Both the position numbers and the translations under genes were made by a program. A stretch of 64,000 nt of DNA from Acheta domesticus (Eukaryota > Arthropoda > Insecta > Orthoptera > Gryllidae), in assembly GCA_031308135.1 (NCBI GenBank), contig JAHLJT010008446.1, forward strand, positions 163,561,125 to 163,625,124, in the 5' to 3' direction. Shown piece by piece: positions 49,145 through 58,893 of the stretch. A model generated the notes under the pieces. The model saw only the letters and a list, made by a program, of their open reading frames with translations. It was not told the origin of the DNA and made no database searches. The stretch's first letter is position 1. Each line of letters opens with the position of its first letter.

Positions 49145-50992
49145 CTCATTTGCAGTGGCGTTGCAGTGTGACTCGCACATTTGGGGATGCTCAACATTAA
49201 CACACTATGTCAATATCAATTACTTCATCTAACAGGCGAACGCAACACAAGGCAGATATTATACGCGCAAGTTTTCTTGAGCCCCGGAATACCTACCCCC
49301 ACTCCTTTGCTAACATTAGTTGAATTAAGAATAAATGATAGCAACGGGCCTTGTAGACAAAATCTGATAACCAGACATGTTCGCTCCCGTGTAATAGAAA
49401 CTATTTTGCATTGAAAACCCAACTTCAAATTTGATATAAAATACCTTTTGTCTGAATAATCCAACTCCCCACTCTTCTCGCAACTAGCGAAGCGAGGGCT
49501 CAAGAAACTTGCGGGTATAATACATTGAACTACAGTGAAATTATTTTAGCGTGGCCGCTCAAGGTCAGGTCTCAGAGCTGCCGGTAGAGTCCATTTCTTA
49601 AACCTATTTAGGGGGGAGCGCGTCCCTTCCCAGGATGTGTTGTCAGCCATACTCCAGTTGAGTAAACATTGACCCTGACTATTCGTCTCCGCAAGGTGCC
49701 CGTTTTCAGTTGTATTTCCCTAATAGTTTACAGCTATTTGTATGAAGTTCTGTACAAGTGATTATTATTTTGTTGTGATCATTACAATGCGTCCTGTTCA
49801 GAGCAACTTGCGTAAGGACGTCCTTTACAGTCAGACTCATGAAATCGTTGCAAATGTATATCAATTTATGAAGAGAAGCAAAAGAAGGCATTGAAAATAT
49901 CAGAGCAGTTCTCAAGGCATTAATTGCTGCTTCGGGTGTTTCGAAAGATCTATGTGCAGAATTAATAAGGAAATTCATAATATTCAGTCGGGAGAATCGT
50001 GTTCATTTTCTACTCCTAATAAAGAGAAGAAGAGAAAGGACGTGGAATCTGCTCTCGGCAGATTCAATGAGAGTGTGATTCGCCGCACATTGATTTAATA
50101 CACCGTATCAAGAAATCGTAATTTTTACAGGAAACGACGCGTAAAGACACTGATAGTGTCCGATAGACTAATGTTTTTGGTATGGGCAGACGAACCAGGC
50201 GCAAGCGAGCGCCGCCTCCTGGCTTTCTCCCCACCACTTTCAGCTTCCCCCTCTACTCGCAAATCCCAGCGGCCACCCTAGAAAAAATTAGCTGTACTTC
50301 CACGATCTCGATTGCTTACGACGGTGTAGGCGCTTCCCACAAAATCCTCACAGCAGTCAGGACTGCCGATGTCTTGAAAGCAAATTATACAATGGCTCAG
50401 CTTCAATTCTTATACGCGAATGGCAATGAGACCACTCGTTAATTTATACATTGCAGACTAAAATAATATGTAATCTATTTAAGGGATAATCCAATTTCTT
50501 GGATATTAATTAAGAAATAGTAGACGGGCACTATTTCTACAGTTTGTGTCCAAGATCAAGAGGGGACTCCCGAGTGAGTGAGAGAGAGAGTGAGATAATT
50601 TACTGATCGCATGACGTGTGCTGGACTCTCGTGCACAAACGAGCTTCTTTCCGCAGTGGATGCTAGCGTAAAGCAGTCGGGTTTCTCTGGGCCAGGGGTG
50701 AAGAGGGGAGAGGGGAACCTCACCATCTGCGCATGCGTCATTGCTCGTCGCAATCTCGCGGCAGACACTAGAAGCATTTTAGCTTCCAAGCAATCACAGG
50801 TCAGCTTCAACAAGCCGCCGAATTCAATAATAGGAAATCATAGAAAATCAATTTAAAATTAATACAAAACGTGTTTCGCTCAACGGACCACTTGTAAGAT
50901 TATCAATACAGTAATTAGGGTCCTTTATTAATATTACATACGGGGATGCTCAGCATCTCAGCGTCCCCTGACGCTACGCCACTGCTCATTTG
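49145..50992. mobile_element. hAT-type element, 1,832 bp, with perfect 8-bp TSD
   Basis: CTCATTTG at 49,145-49,152 and 50,985-50,992 is an exact 8-bp duplication. Inside it, the ends CAGTGGCGTTGC and (reverse complement) CAGTGGCGTAGC form the terminal inverted repeat, followed in both by a 'ggggatgct(c/g)a' motif. An 8-bp TSD with CAGTGGCG ends is diagnostic of hAT transposons. No hAT transposase is seen; the interior holds a fragment of a different transposase (49,788-50,190). Confidence 0.85.
49788..50190 (+). pseudogene. N-terminal fragment of IS630/Tc1-related transposase inside hAT-type element
   Basis: It opens with an ATG at about 49,788 and THEIVANVYQFMKR. Frameshifts then lead to a helix-turn-helix-like ALIAASGVSKDLCAELI, SFSTPNKEKKRKDVESALG, and RFNESVIRRTLI. 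This is the N-terminal DNA-binding half of the transposase family also found in the foldback core. The catalytic domain is missing. Confidence 0.6.
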
Positions 50993-51240
50993 TTTCATTT
51001 GCACTTTTATTCATTATAAAGTTGGCTCGTATTCCTCAATTAAGATTGCTTGCAGTCGCACAGAAACTTACAGAGACAGAAGGTTCTTGATAGCGATAAA
51101 GCATATGCAAACGAAACGAAAGTGAATTTCCTCGTTCGGATAAGAAACGTTCTTCTTTTATTTAGTTTTGTTATTACAGACCGCGGAACTTCATGCAATT
51201 GCATATTTTCACTGATTGCGCCGAACGAAAGCAAATGTAT

Positions 51241-51690
51241 ATTACCCCTTCACTTTACATTTGCAGACGGAGCGCTGCGATCTGTTTACATGAGGTCACC
51301 GCCGACTGAATGAGAAACGCGCGTCTGCAGTATATACTGACCGTTTAATATGATATAGATGGCGGTGAGCAGCACACAGAACCCCGGCGGGGCAAGAACA
51401 TAACCATTAAGCAGTAGATAAGGTCAAAGAAGAAATAAAAATATTGTACGTGAATGTTGTGAATAGCGAGTGGTGTGATCTATTTTATTGTAGATTTCCT
51501 TAATCATTTAAGGGCGCGACTCCAGCTCACTGTCAGAAAGGCATAATTCGTCAGCTGTGTCCTTCGGAGACAGGTCAGATGTCCACATCGGGACCATTCG
51601 TGTATTCTCGGTTGTGTGTCCGGGCCTTCACTTTCAAAACAACATTAGTTCCTAAATCTGCCGTCTGCAAATGTAAAGTGAACGAGTAAT
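51241..51690. repeat. Inverted pair of ~25-bp sequences, ~450 bp overall
   Basis: TTCACTTTACATTTGCAGAC at about 51,248 recurs inverted at about 51,663-51,682, and the match extends to GACGG. The interior is noncoding. It could be a small MITE; no TSD was established. Confidence 0.45.
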
Positions 51691-51848
51691 ACACCATTAC
51701 CTTTCACCAAAAATAAAACAAATCTATGGTGCGCCCGAGTAAACAATGAAGTACGGTCACTTACGACAACATAGATGCCAAACGTGGCGCTTTTCTGCTG
51801 TACTGTATGAATCAAAAGTTACGTGCTCGATGGTGACGATGAAACCCG

Positions 51849-52130
51849 CAGAGGCGTATCTAGGGTTTGGAAGACATGGTACGTGCCATGGGCGCCAATC
51901 ACAAGGGGCGCTATCTAGATTTAGACATTTACGAAAATAAGTTAAACAAATTATTTTTCAATTACGTAATCAAACTTTACACAAAAGACGAAATAAAATA
52001 TTTATTCTTTAAACATTTAAGGACCGTGGAGCGCTCGACCTGTCAAAAATTACGCTTACTTTTTCACTTTCAAATGTCGAAAAAAATGCTTCAAATTAAA
52101 ACAAAAATAGTTATCAATAACTAAATTCAA
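51849..52130. mobile_element. Possible hAT-type terminus
   Basis: CAGAGGCGTATCTAGGGTTTG followed by 'gggcgccaatcac' and 'ggggcgctatct' resembles a hAT left end. I did not find the matching right end, so only one end is proposed. The 85-codon ORF at 51,867-52,124 starts within it and is not recognised. Confidence 0.35.
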
Positions 52131-52217
52131 TGCTCTAATTGTATAAAATACATACAACATAAAACGAATATTATCGAAAAATGTAATGAACTTTACTTGA
52201 ATCGATGATTTCATATA

Positions 52218-53890
52218 GGGCATGAGTCACCTTTTTTCACAAATTGAGTTTTTAACATTATCTATTTCCTTGAAGGTTGATACATCGTTGGGTGTACAAC
52301 GAACATGAGTAACATTAACCCTGTCTCAGTTACAGACATGTCAAATTCTCACTGACTGTTCAAAGGGCGTGAGTCGCTGAGTCCTGCCCTTTGCCCTTCC
52401 CTTTCTGCTCTCAACGGTTGGTAGCTCCCTGAATTGATAAGAGAACATTCTCTTATTCGCTTCACAAAATCGACTATTGGTTCTTTCTGTGTGAGGCTAG
52501 GAGTACGTGTTTACTTTGCAGATTGTGTTTAGTTACCTGGGTGAGAAAAAATTATTAATGTACAGACTAATGTGTACATCTACTTACACTGGAATGGAAT
52601 AGGTAAAAAATGTGCAAGGAGAAAGATTATGTATTAGGTATTGCTTTTTATTACATGCGGATATTTAATTTACCATGCATACCTGTGCAGGATTTTTTTA
52701 CTAAAATTAGGAGTTAATAATTTCTGCATTGACAATTTGGCCTCTGACAATACAAACCTGTATCAGTATCATGAAAGGCTATAAAATCCCCCAAGGAGAT
52801 TTGTTCATTCCTTATGCACTACTTCTCAAACATTCTAGAATACTCAAAATAACTTTACTTGTTCAGTGACGGCTGTCCAGACCAAACAAAAATCATACCG
52901 TTATTCTGTGTTATTGAATATTATTCGGAATAATAATAAATTTGAGATAATTGTCTACTTGTTTCAAATGAGGAAACACACATTTGTGCCCTGTGATCGG
53001 AATTTTAAAGTACTGAACGGAAAGTTACGGAAGCCTGACCTATTATATACTCCACATGAAATTTCTTCTGTTATTCAACAAGCAGGGAATTGTTTCAACA
53101 TAAAACATGAGAAAACACAAGGAATTCTAAATTTCAAAAGCTCTCCAGTGAAAGTTTAGGAAAAATATTCTACGTGATCAAAAACTTCCAACCATCATAT
53201 CAAATTTTCAATCAATTCAAGAGCTTTAAACCATCATTATTTACATTTGTGAAATCAAATAAACATAGTGCTGAAGTAAAAAATGGAATTCATTGATGGA
53301 ATAACTGAACATTTCTTTGTACTTGCAAGAGATCCCTGGAGTTCAGTATCTCTATCAGATCCTGCAAGAGCCTATGAAGGAAAGATCTTTTTATCCAAGT
53401 AGAAAAAATTAATGACATCAAGAATACTCTTCAGTATTTACCAACAGAGCACATGTCTTTTTATAATGAACTGATAGAATGGTCAATCCGTGTGGAAGAA
53501 GCCAGCAGTCAAGATATTTCTACTGAAAACTGGGATGAAGCTGTCTAAAGAAGAGACTGTACATGTTAATATATTTTAAATTTGATGTATTTGAAAATAA
53601 AGTATGTTTGTTGGCCGTTTAGTAATGTTCATAAAAGAACATGTACATAAAAGAATTTCCACATAAAAGAATGTAGTGTCAGTCAGTTGATTGCATAAAG
53701 GGCATAAGTCATAAAACAATATAATTTATTTTCAGGGTATTTTTGCACAAAATAGTAATTGACATATTTTTAATATTTATCTAAATTAGGGCTTTACAGT
53801 AATATTTTTTCAAATTTTGAAAGACCTCTGGTATCAAGTAAAACTGTTTTTGTCTCTCCTGAAAAATTCTGTTTTAGTGACTCATGCTCT
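52218..53890 (+). mobile_element. DNA-transposon-like element with GGGCATGAGTCAC ends
   Basis: GGGCATGAGTCACC at 52,218 and GTGACTCATGCTCT at 53,877-53,890 are inverted matches. Related motifs lie just inside: gggcgtgagtcgctgag at 52,367 and gggcataagtcata at 53,700, as if subterminal repeats. Between them lies the DUF7869-like pseudogene. No TSD recognised. Confidence 0.45.
52863..53548 (+). pseudogene. DUF7869-like transposon-derived protein, 3' part, frameshifted
   Basis: The region opens with SDGCPDQTK (consensus SDGC.GQNKN), then changes frame into KFEIIVYLFQMRKHTFVPCD and then RNFKVLNGKLRKPDLLYTPHE. The last part matches 'GHSFLPCDRDF...RK..R.YTP.EY' of a protein type abundant in insect genomes that I know as DUF7869-like. 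After further shifts EKINDIKNTLQYLPTEHMSF and FYNELIEWSIR close the C-terminus. The substrate and biochemical role are not established in my knowledge; the motif suggests an RNase H-fold nuclease. Confidence 0.6.
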
Positions 53891-54147
53891 TTGTGAAATT
53901 ACCGATTAACTTGAAGAAGTAGCCTATTGTACGCGATGTGTCAAAATTCCATCGAATCGTCAAGACGTTTATTATTTCATTTTGTTAGCATTTTTTATAA
54001 TCAGCAAATAAAGAAATTACTTTTACTAGGAGCTGCTTTTTTGAAATATGTAATAATAATAATAACAATAACAACAACAACACCTAGGGAGTACACGACC
54101 TTGTAGTTGGCGGTGGAGCTTGAGTACCCCCATGAGCCTTAAAGCTA

Positions 54148-54862
54148 CGAGGGATGTACCAAAAGGAAAGTTCCCATATTTTTTACAAATAGAAAACATT
54201 ATTTATTGTTATTAATTTATGCATCGTTGATAAGCTTACACTGTTGTCTATTTTTCAACATAGTCTCCATTTTTTGACACACTTTTGAGACGGTGATCCA
54301 GCTTTTGTGTTCTTAAGTCGAAGAAGTCTCCCGCCAATCCGTTGAGGATTGCGATAACCCAACGTTTCTGTTAAAGTTCTTTCAATTGTGCCGTGGGAAG
54401 CTTCAGGTATGCGTTTAACAAGTTCACGGACTTCCGATCTCTGAGCAGCTCACTATCGATCTTCTGGACAGTCGCATCCGAAACCGGCGGTCTTCCATCC
54501 CGTTCTTCATCGTGAACTTCTGTGCGACCCTTAGCAAAAGCCCTGCACCATTTTCGGACGTGCTGAACGGACATGCATTCTTCACCATAAACCTCAGTCA
54601 GTTGCCGATGAATCTACTCTGCCAGTAACTTCCTTCCGTGGAGAAACCGGATTACTGCTCGAACCTCGTACTTGGCGGGAGCGGCGATCAACACTTCCAT
54701 CTCTGGCGGCTGCCAAGCGAACACTGAGCGACGTAGCGAATCGCGGGCGGGCAGGTTCGAGAATGGGGAAACCACTGCGCACGACACTGTTGTCGGATTT
54801 AGTCTAGCACCTTCCCTCGAGGCTGTAGCCCTTTGGGAACCTTACTTTTGGTACAACCTACG
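54148..54862 (-). mobile_element. mariner-family element, internally deleted, ~715 bp
   Basis: CGAGGGATGTACCAAAAGGA at 54,148 and the reverse complement of the right end CGTAGGTTGTACCAAAAGTA form ~30-bp terminal inverted repeats (continuing with aagttccca / aggttccca). Both are flanked by TA. The interior encodes both ends of a mariner transposase with the middle removed. Confidence 0.85.
54248..54700 (-). pseudogene. mariner transposase, N-terminus fused to C-terminus by deletion
   Basis: The start codon is at 54,698-54,700. The HTH region reads YEVRAVIRFLHGRKLLAE, then a stop, then IHRQLTEVYGEECMSVQHVR, then KWCRAFAKGRTEVHDEERDG and RPPVSDATVQKI, a typical mariner DNA-binding half. The frame ends at 54,371, and the sequence jumps to DLRTQKLDHRLKSVSKNGDY (about 54,325-54,260) and the mariner C-terminus YVEK with stop at 54,248. 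The entire DDE catalytic domain (roughly 200 residues) is missing, so the copy could only be mobilised in trans. Confidence 0.85.
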
Positions 54863-54889
54863 TATGTCAGTGGTAGTCTAGCTACTGGT

Positions 54890-56200
54890 ACGGCCTCCCT
54901 TGCTCAATAGCTTAAAGGTGAAGGGTCAGACAAAGAAGTACTTCATTTTCAGGAGAGTGGGAAGTAAGTAGAGAGGAAAGGGTCACGAACCTTTGGACTT
55001 CCTGTTATCGGCCCATGGAGGGTACAGGAGAGAATCTGGGTTGGCACACCAGGCCACTGATTAGAGTGGAGGCTCGAACCTTGTGTTAGCCAGCGAAGGA
55101 GGCTGCCTTCAGCAGTCATTGAAAATCCCGTGGGGTTTAGTAATGTCGACTGGCGATCGGAGGGACCCTTGCTGGGCCCTGAGGGGGGATGCCCCGAGGC
55201 CACTGTGGGTCGCAGTAACGGATGGCAGGAAACAACCCAAGGGTTAAGGGTGATCTGTGAACTCGAACTTGCGTCCTGCGAATCTTCACTTGAAACCAAT
55301 GAGCAAAATGGATAGAACAAGAAATGTAATGAACCTTAACGTGCCTTGTTCTACCAATGTCCCATACCTGCTCAGAAAGCGAGCTAATGTCACCTTGACA
55401 TCTGGCTATCCAACGGATGTTAGTCCCAGGGACCCAGAGCCGGCATTAACTTGAAGCCATCGTCAGAGATGAACACGGGATATTTTATAGGAGGCGATGT
55501 GATGCTTTTACTGCGCAAAAGCGAAAAATGGGGGCTCAGAAATATAAGTTTTTAAGACATGGAAATAGCGGAACCCAGACATGAGACCTACCCTAGTTTC
55601 AAACAGCTTGCCAGTCAACAACGATACATACTCAGCAGTGGAATATTCACAGCAGAACAACTTGCAGACATCCAGAGAAACGCGGAGTATGTTCTTCGAT
55701 CGAACTATCCATTGAACATTTAGAACCATCTACAATTCCTGAAAACGAAGGTCCTCTTCAAGGTTTAATTCTTCCAAGTGAAACATCCGTCAGTGGTGAA
55801 AATTCATCTGGCTATGAATCACACGACAAGGACATAATGCGGAACCTCCTCCGACGCGAGATAGAACGAGTTCGTCTACTTCCATTCGAATCTCGTGCAC
55901 CGTGTAGGGAGAATTTACGAAAATGCTAAAGCTAAGAGAGTGATAGAAACAGCGAACTCTGTCTTAAATGAGGTTGTACAGACCTCAAGTAGAGATTAAG
56001 ATATTAGTGAAATCAACCACATCAAATATGCAACATCAAATATCATATCAAATCAATCACATCAAATATCTAGTATCTCTGACAATTCTGGGGCCAGCCA
56101 AGTACACCGACGGAAGAAAACCTTCCAAATCAACCACAGCACTCCAAAGTGAAGCGCCGCCTCAGGAATACGCAGAAGTCAGTTAGTTCCAAAGGCGGCA
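54890..56200 (+). other. GC-rich leader and degenerate non-LTR-like remnant
   Basis: 54,890-55,260 is GC-richer and reads like a retrotransposon leader. 55,480-56,200 has broken plus-strand frames such as FKQLASQQRYILSSGIFTAE and REIERVRLLPFESRAPCREN that look like the linker of a non-LTR ORF. No catalytic motif is visible. Together with the C-terminal tail at 56,595-56,835 this may be one internally deleted non-LTR element. Confidence 0.3.
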
Positions 56201-56289
56201 CGTCACATTTAGTGGCAGCGGTTAGCGTGAGATTCACCTCTGTAGCAATGAACCTACGCGTACAAACGACTGCGTAAACATTTTTCACG

Positions 56290-56420
56290 AGAGAGCATAG
56301 GCTTCCGCGGCCGGAGTCAGTACTTACTTGGCTATCCGGCCGCGTTCAAGGCACAGGTGCCAACGTTTCGGTTGCCATTCTGAGACCTTCATCAAGGCGT
56401 AATTATTGCGCGGAGATTTT
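56290..56420 (-). mobile_element. Penelope-like element terminal fragment with hammerhead-like motif
   Basis: On the minus strand the sequence reads TTGATGAAGGTCTCAGAATG, then GCAACCGAAACGTTGGCACC, and further on GACTCCGGCCGCGGAAGCC. The spacing of (C/T)TGATGA, a short GGT/ACC helix and GAAAC resembles the core of the hammerhead ribozymes known in Penelope-like retroelement ends. A second helix, GGCAC/GTGCC, follows GAAACGTT. The first core base is T rather than C and I could not identify a clear cleavage triplet, so it is probably inactive. Confidence 0.45.
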
Positions 56421-56594
56421 TTTCAGCGTAGCCGAAGGTCAGTGTGAATTTGATCGTCAGTGACAGTGAAGGTCAGTGTGAATTTGAAAAATTTTAAGGA
56501 GGATTTTTGGACCAGTTTCACATCCAAACAGTATTTGGAGAATAAAATATAATACCGAGTTGGATCACATAATAAAACACAAAAATATTGTTAA

Positions 56595-56835
56595 TCATAT
56601 CAGTTCGTTAAGATTAAGTTGGATGGGATATGTTTACAGAATGAATGATGATAGGCTAGTAAAGAAAGTCTTCGGATGGAATCCTATTGCAACCAGAGTT
56701 AAAGGAAGACCGAAGACAGATGGAAAGATGATGTCATAAATGATCTCAAGACTATGAAAATTAGAAACTGGATCGTGAAAGTGAACAACAGAAAAGAATG
56801 GAAGGCTGAACAGACCAGAACAATTAGCAAATAAT
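56595..56835 (+). pseudogene. Non-LTR retrotransposon ORF2 C-terminal tail
   Basis: Plus-strand frames give LRLSWMGYVYRMNDDRLVKK and then, after one frameshift, GRPKT, RWKDDVINDLKTMK and NRKEWKAEQ. This W.GH..RM.D.R...GRP..RW.DDV..DL pattern is the usual C-terminal tail of several insect LINE families. No RT is attached. Confidence 0.65.
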
Positions 56836-56869
56836 GTTGAGCTTCACTAAGAAAAAGAAGAAAAAAAGA

Positions 56870-57258
56870 ACCAACAAAGTAAAAGAGACAAAGGCTACAT
56901 TACTAATGATTTACATAATAAAATAAAAGACAAAGACAAACTTTTCAAAAGATGGAAATCAAATCCCAAAAATTACTCTTGCAAGCTGGCTTTCACAACG
57001 TATAGAAATAAATTAAATAATGAGATACGTACAGCAAAAAATGATTACTACAAATCCCGATTTGAAAATAAAGCATCTAATAGTAAACAATTATGATCTG
57101 AGTTAAATAATGCCTTAAATAGGAAAAAAACAACAAAAGATGTAGATAATAAAATTTTAAACTCATTAGGCAAAACTAAGTGCATACAAAATATTGCTGA
57201 TAATTTTGCAAAACAATTTGTAAGGCAAGTTGAGGAAACAATAGAAGGGAATACAATG
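56870..57258 (+). pseudogene. Non-LTR ORF2, endonuclease-RT linker (5' part of a split gene)
   Basis: The plus-strand frame shows IKDKDKLFKRWKSNPKNY and LAFTTYRNKLNNEIRTAKND, then YYKSRFENKASNSKQL with a stop, the linker typical of CR1/L2/Rex-like LINEs. It ends at the LTR element insertion (57,258). The same protein continues at 61,319, in frame once the LTR element and one TSD copy are ignored. Confidence 0.8.
57254..57258. repeat. Left TSD of LTR retrotransposon
   Basis: CAATG, repeated at 61,314-61,318 immediately after the 3' LTR. Confidence 0.85.
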
Positions 57259-58045
57259 TGTGGCATTGTAGCCGATGCCACGAACTTCAGGCGCTGCCCG
57301 CCGCGCCGATAAATCGGCGCGTCGCTACGAGGGGCGCTGGGAGCGACGCCGGTTGGCGCCGGCGACAAGCGACCGGGTTACGCCCGACCGCACACAGCCA
57401 ACGACGGGACTACCCCGGTGGGGGCAAAGGAGGGGCCGGTGGCGCTCTCCCCTACCCAGCGGCGCTATATAAAGCGGGACGCCGCGCCACGACGACAGTT
57501 CGAGTCAGAGTTCGAGTCAGAGTTCGAGTCACAGTTCGAGTCACAGTTCGAGTCACAGTTCGAGTCACAGTTCGAGTCAGAATTCGAGTCAGAGTTCGAG
57601 TCAGAGTACGATCCGCAGTTCGAGCCACAGCAGCAATTGGAGTTGGAGTCAGCACGAGCAAGAGTCAGCGCGAGCAACAGTCAGCACGAGCAAGAGTCAG
57701 CGCGAGCAGAAGCCAGTACTAGCAAGAATCCGCACGAGTAGAAGTCAGTACGTGCAAGAGGCAGCACGAGTAGAAGTCAGTACTAGCCAATACGAATGGA
57801 AGTCAGTACGAGCAAGAGTCAGTTCGAGCAGAGAGTCAGTTCGAGCCGGAGTTCGAGATAGAGTACGAGTTGGAGGCGAGAGTTGGAATCATCGCCGCCG
57901 GAAGAAGCCGGCCCTAGAGTATACGATGGACTTCTACGCCTGTCGGCAAACGAAACCATTTGTATTCAGATTGGCATTTTGGAATTTAGAATAATAAATT
58001 GTTGTACTAAGTAAAGTTGTCAGTTTTCTCTTTTAGTATACAACA
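57259..58045 (+). repeat. 5' LTR
   Basis: 787 bp. It contains a TATA box (ctatataaag at 57,465-57,474) about 30 bp upstream of the start of a 12-bp tandem repeat, and an AATAAA-like 'aataataaatt' near 57,990. Compared with the 3' LTR it has an extra ~36 bp near 57,290-57,325 (cgctgcccgccgcgccgata) and more copies of the 12-bp repeat. Confidence 0.9.
57499..57630 (+). repeat. 12-bp tandem repeat in the LTR (TTCGAGTCASAG)n
   Basis: About 10 to 11 units in the 5' LTR against about 4 to 5 in the 3' LTR (60,841-60,900). The 12-bp period continues in degenerate form (gcacgagcaagagtcag) to about 57,860. It begins just downstream of the TATA box, so it would lie in the transcribed R/U5 or leader region. 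Arg/Val, Glu/Phe/Ser or Asp/Ser/Asn-repeat ORFs across it are artefacts of the period. Confidence 0.9.
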
Positions 58046-58063
58046 ATTTTGGCGACGAGGAAA
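58046..58063 (+). promoter_or_regulatory. Primer-binding-site-like sequence
   Basis: TTTTGGCGACGAGGAAAAAG lies directly after the 5' LTR. TGGCGACGAGG in this position is common in gypsy-type elements; I cannot name the tRNA with certainty. Confidence 0.6.
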
Positions 58064-58079
58064 AAGGTAACTAAGCATC

Positions 58080-58741
58080 ATGGAAAGGAAGCAATTGCTA
58101 GAAATGATGGCACGCATGCTGCAACAGCAGCAGGAGGATCGTCTACAGCGTCAACAACGGCAGCAGGTGGATCAACGACAACAGCGGGCACGCAGAGCTA
58201 ATGCAGTTACTCGCAAACATCACAGCCGCGCAGCAGCAGCGACTGATACCGCCGTTTCCGAGTTTCGAGGAAACAAAGGAAAGATGGAGTACGTATGCGG
58301 CGAGGTTACGCCAACACTTCATTTTTTACGAGGTAACAGAAGACGCCAGCAGGCGGGCATTCTTTTTGCGCGTATCCAGCAGACAAGTATACGAGTTGGT
58401 ACAGAAACTCAATCCGCAGAAAGCTGTAGAGAATTTGACATTCAAGAAATTGTGGAAAAGCTGGACAAATACTATAATCAGGAACCTCAGATTAAAGCGG
58501 CTCGTTACCAGTTTGTTCAAAGTAGACTCCAACCTAGCCAAACACACAGGGAGCAGCGAACAGCCAGGCAGAAGGAACGGCAACAGGAGCTCCAGGAACG
58601 TTTGGTGCAGCAGGATTTGTTATAGATGCGCCGCAGCCGGCGCCATCACGGAGCGTGGAGGACGAGGCCAAGGGTGTGGTAGCGGCGGCTTCTAGCGAGG
58701 CTGGCGTGACGGACAGTGCCGCCTCGGTCATAGTAGCCTGA
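58080..58741 (+). pseudogene. gag: gag of gypsy-type LTR retrotransposon, frameshifted
   Basis: It starts at ATG 58,080 with a Gln/Arg-rich N-terminus (MERKQLLEMMARMLQQQQED). After a shift near 58,200, IPPFPSFEETKERWSTYAAR and LRQHFIFYEVTEDASRRAFF match the core of gypsy/mag-type capsid proteins (F..F....E.W..Y..RL..YF). After a shift near 58,440, EIVEKLDKYYNQEPQIKAAR and YQFVQSRLQ complete the capsid. After a further shift near 58,600 the frame ends at TGA 58,739-58,741. A CCHC zinc knuckle is not visible. Gag would form the particle; this copy cannot make one. Confidence 0.75.
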
Positions 58742-58893
58742 TGGAAATTTTGAGCATTTCGGTGAATGAGCTTACGACGAAATTTAGACGAAAAGGAAAC
58801 TAGTGAACGCTCATTAACAAATAATGAAGAGCCATTGATTAGAGACATAAATATGTATGAAACTGTAAGTAATTGGTACAGATAATAGCGTAA

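Noticed and set aside
54949..55320. 123-codon minus-strand ORF as a gene
   Set aside because: It lies antisense to a GC-rich leader-like segment, with no recognisable domain.
57258..57722. 154-codon ORF with Val-Arg repeats, and Glu-Phe-Glu-Ser or Asp-Ser-Asn repeat ORFs on both strands
   Set aside because: They are produced by the 12-bp tandem repeat in the LTR, which keeps all frames open.
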